A stretch of DNA of 17,065 bases from an uncultured Eubacterium sp. (lineage in GTDB: Bacteria; Bacillota; Clostridia; Lachnospirales; Lachnospiraceae). Made by a program: the position numbers and the translations under genes. The notes below the pieces were generated by a model. That model did not search any database. It was not told the DNA's origin and saw only the letters and a program-made list of their open reading frames with translations. Of this stretch, positions 15,837 to 17,065 are shown piece by piece. Where the stretch lies: NCBI GenBank assembly GCA_910584345.1, contig CAJTZX010000067.1, positions 1-17,065 of the forward strand. Direction: 5' to 3'. How positions within the stretch are numbered: position 1 is the first letter of the stretch; every line of letters starts with the position of its first letter.

Positions 15837-15931
15837 CGCAGAGACTTTTGTTATTCTTTATCCCATTACCTTTCTATCCCGCTCGGATACCGCAAAAATA
15901 CAATTAGATTGACTGTCCCTGTTGAAAACAG

Positions 15932-15977
15932 AAAAAGCAGCGAATTGTTTTCTATAATAAAAACAAATCCACTGCTT
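15932..15977 (-). terminator. Terminator of the second Rpn-type (pseudo)gene
   Basis: The arms 15960-15977 and 15935-15951 form a ~17-bp stem with one bulged U and two G-U pairs, closing an 8-base loop. In the minus-strand RNA it is followed by five Us (15936-15932). It lies 20 bases after the old stop codon and isolates the decayed gene from the clpS promoter. Confidence 0.88.
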
Positions 15978-15997
15978 GTGTTATTAAGTTCCTTTGA

Positions 15998-16663
15998 TTA
16001 TGCCAGCACAGGCTCCCGCTTTTTGATGACATCCTCTACTTCCTCAATCGTCTTTTCCACACACTCCGCTATCTGCTCTAACGTATAGCCCTTCCTGTGC
16101 ATATTCAAAATTATTTTTTATTCTCTCTCTGCCCCGCCTTTTTCCCTGATTCCCTATGAAAGATTACACATAGCGTTCATATCCTTTCTCAATTTATCAT
16201 CTACCGGAATACTGTACTCTGTTTTGATCATCCCTAATTTTTCATCAACAGTCAATTCCGCCGAAAGCAACGCACTCAGCAGACGATGCAGTTCTTACTT
16301 CTCATCATGCTCTGGAAGTTCATTTGATATACCTATCAAAACAATATTTAACAGGTCAAGCCCACCCTTCCACGAATAGGAACTAAGCAGATCGTCTTCC
16401 ACAAGATGCACATAAGCCATGCTGTTTTCATCCATGCCCATGCACACCCAAATACTGAATACACGCCTGATGTCGTTATAGTTTGTCTTGACAAAATCCC
16501 TTTCCTTCTGCGAGGAAACAAGGCGGCTCACATAAAATACTGCCCTGTTTAAGATATGGTATCCTGTCGGTTCATCCTTTTGTGCCTCTAAATTCACAAT
16601 AACCTGCGAGATACCGTCTTTATGGAAGGAAACGCAAAAGCCATTCCCGAAAGGTATATGACC
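15998..16663 (-). pseudogene. Rpn / PD-(D/E)XK nuclease-transposase pseudogene with three in-frame stops
   Basis: One reading frame keeps recognisable family sequence throughout: Val-Asn-Leu-Glu-Ala-Gln-Lys-Asp-Glu-Pro-Thr-Gly-Tyr (nuclease core with the Glu-x-Gln/Lys motif), then Asn-Arg-Ala-Val-Phe-Tyr-Val-Ser-Arg. It continues with Tyr-Ser/Phe-Ser-Ile-Trp-Val-Cys-Met and Leu-Leu-Asn-Ile-Val-Leu-Ile-Gly-Ile, and ends in the family's C-terminal helix Glu-Pro-Val-Leu-Ala. It is broken by TAA at 16295-16297 (where homologues have Tyr), TAG at 16154-16156 and TAA at 16118-16120. The N-terminal part is missing: the frame opens only after a TGA at 16664-16666, and the sequence before that no longer fits. 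The longest intact piece, ATG at 16597 to 16295, has no ribosome site. Its own terminator survives. Confidence 0.85.
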
Positions 16664-16700
16664 TCAATCCCATTATACCCTGAAATCCAGGCTTAATCAA

Positions 16701-16979
16701 TCAAATTTTTTGAAAATAGCAGTCCAGATCTTTTGTTTCATCGCCAATCTTTATCCAACTGGCATGCGATCCTTTACTGCCGTTTGAATGCGTATACTTA
16801 ATCTTTGTAACCACACCATCTGAATTTTTGACCACCCCATGAACCACAAGCACATGGCCGCCATTATCAAACCGGATGGTACGGCCTGGCGTAATATTCT
16901 TTGCCTTTGCTTTTTCGCTCCAAAACTTGTGCTTGTCAGATTCGCAGCCGAAATGCCATATCCATAAGTAATGGAACCG
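16701..16979 (-). pseudogene. 3' remnant of a putative CHAP/NlpC-like cell-wall hydrolase gene
   Basis: A frame without a start codon encodes 92 residues. It contains Ile-Thr-Pro-Gly-Arg-Thr-Ile-Arg-Phe, then Gly-Gly-His-Val-Leu-Val-Val-His-Gly-Val-Val, Tyr-Thr-His-Ser-Asn-Gly-Ser and Trp-Ile-Lys-Ile-Gly-Asp before its stop at 16701-16703. A Gly-His-Val strand followed by a Tyr-x-His-Ser strand resembles the second half of CHAP or NlpC/P60 cysteine peptidase domains, the His being catalytic. The catalytic Cys half is absent: the frame is closed by TAG at 16980-16982, about 30 bases from the terminal repeat. The family call is tentative. The truncation is clear, probably caused by the element whose end lies at 17011. 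Confidence 0.45.
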
Positions 16980-17010
16980 CTAACTAAAGTGGGAGGGTTC
17001 AAAAGTGAAC

Positions 17011-17065
17011 CAATGTCATTTACTTTAGGGAAATTCCGTTTTTTAAGCAGAAATTCCCTTTTTCT
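17011..17065. repeat. Right copy of the 40-bp inverted repeat, extended to the window end
   Basis: Bases 17011-17050 are the exact reverse complement of 1-40. The next 15 bases continue the element. An AAATTCC(G/C)TTTTT unit occurs twice, at 17031 and 17051, with a 20-base period. Such stepwise repeats are typical of transposase-binding sites at insertion-sequence ends, as in the IS21 family. No open frame of a transposase is inside the window. Confidence 0.9.

Noticed and set aside
15760..15840. CtsR or CIRCE site at the clpS promoter
   Set aside because: No heptad direct repeat or CIRCE-like inverted repeat is seen around the -35 and -10 boxes.
1..17065. CRISPR array
   Set aside because: No regularly spaced direct repeats of CRISPR size were found.

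Overview
The window looks like chromosomal DNA of a low-GC Gram-positive anaerobe, most likely a clostridium of the Lachnospiraceae type. The reasons are the hrcA-grpE-dnaK-dnaJ order under a textbook CIRCE operator, a DnaK of Gram-positive type, strong AGGAGG-like ribosome sites, a tRNA gene without an encoded CCA, and decayed Rpn/PD-(D/E)XK nuclease genes of a kind common in that family. No 16S or other marker is present, so the assignment is an inference.

Layout. Positions 1-40 and 17011-17050 are a perfect 40-bp inverted repeat, so the window is bounded by two oppositely oriented copies of one repeated sequence, probably insertion-sequence ends lying mostly outside it. Next to the left copy is a poorly assigned stretch with a strong promoter and a 51-aa two-helix membrane peptide (323-478) ending at a hairpin terminator. 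On the minus strand follow a GyrI-like effector-binding protein (641-1093) and a WYL-domain transcription regulator (1157-2065). The heat-shock operon hrcA-grpE-dnaK-dnaJ (7416 down to 2472) runs from a sigma-A promoter and CIRCE to a strong terminator.

The middle (7.7-8.6 kb) holds a broken Rpn nuclease gene, two abutting hairpins and a tRNA-Ala(CGC). Convergent with the tRNA is a 1,227-aa protein with a SIR2-like NADase domain, a STAND-like P-loop NTPase and about eight ~40-residue helical repeats. This is the architecture of single-gene SIR2-STAND anti-phage sensors and is the most interesting object here.

Upstream of it on the same strand is clpS-clpA-aat, a complete substrate-marking, adaptor and unfoldase set for the bacterial N-degron pathway, with its own promoter (15808-15836). 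I see no convincing terminator between aat and the SIR2 gene. The right end holds a second Rpn-type nuclease pseudogene with three in-frame stops, with its terminator, and the 3' remnant of a putative cell-wall hydrolase gene cut off next to the terminal repeat.

How the genes work together: HrcA represses the DnaK-DnaJ-GrpE chaperone operon through CIRCE. Aat, ClpS and ClpA (with a ClpP not in the window) form a degradation route. The WYL regulator and GyrI-like protein are probably a ligand-responsive pair. The SIR2-STAND protein is probably a self-contained immune sensor-effector.
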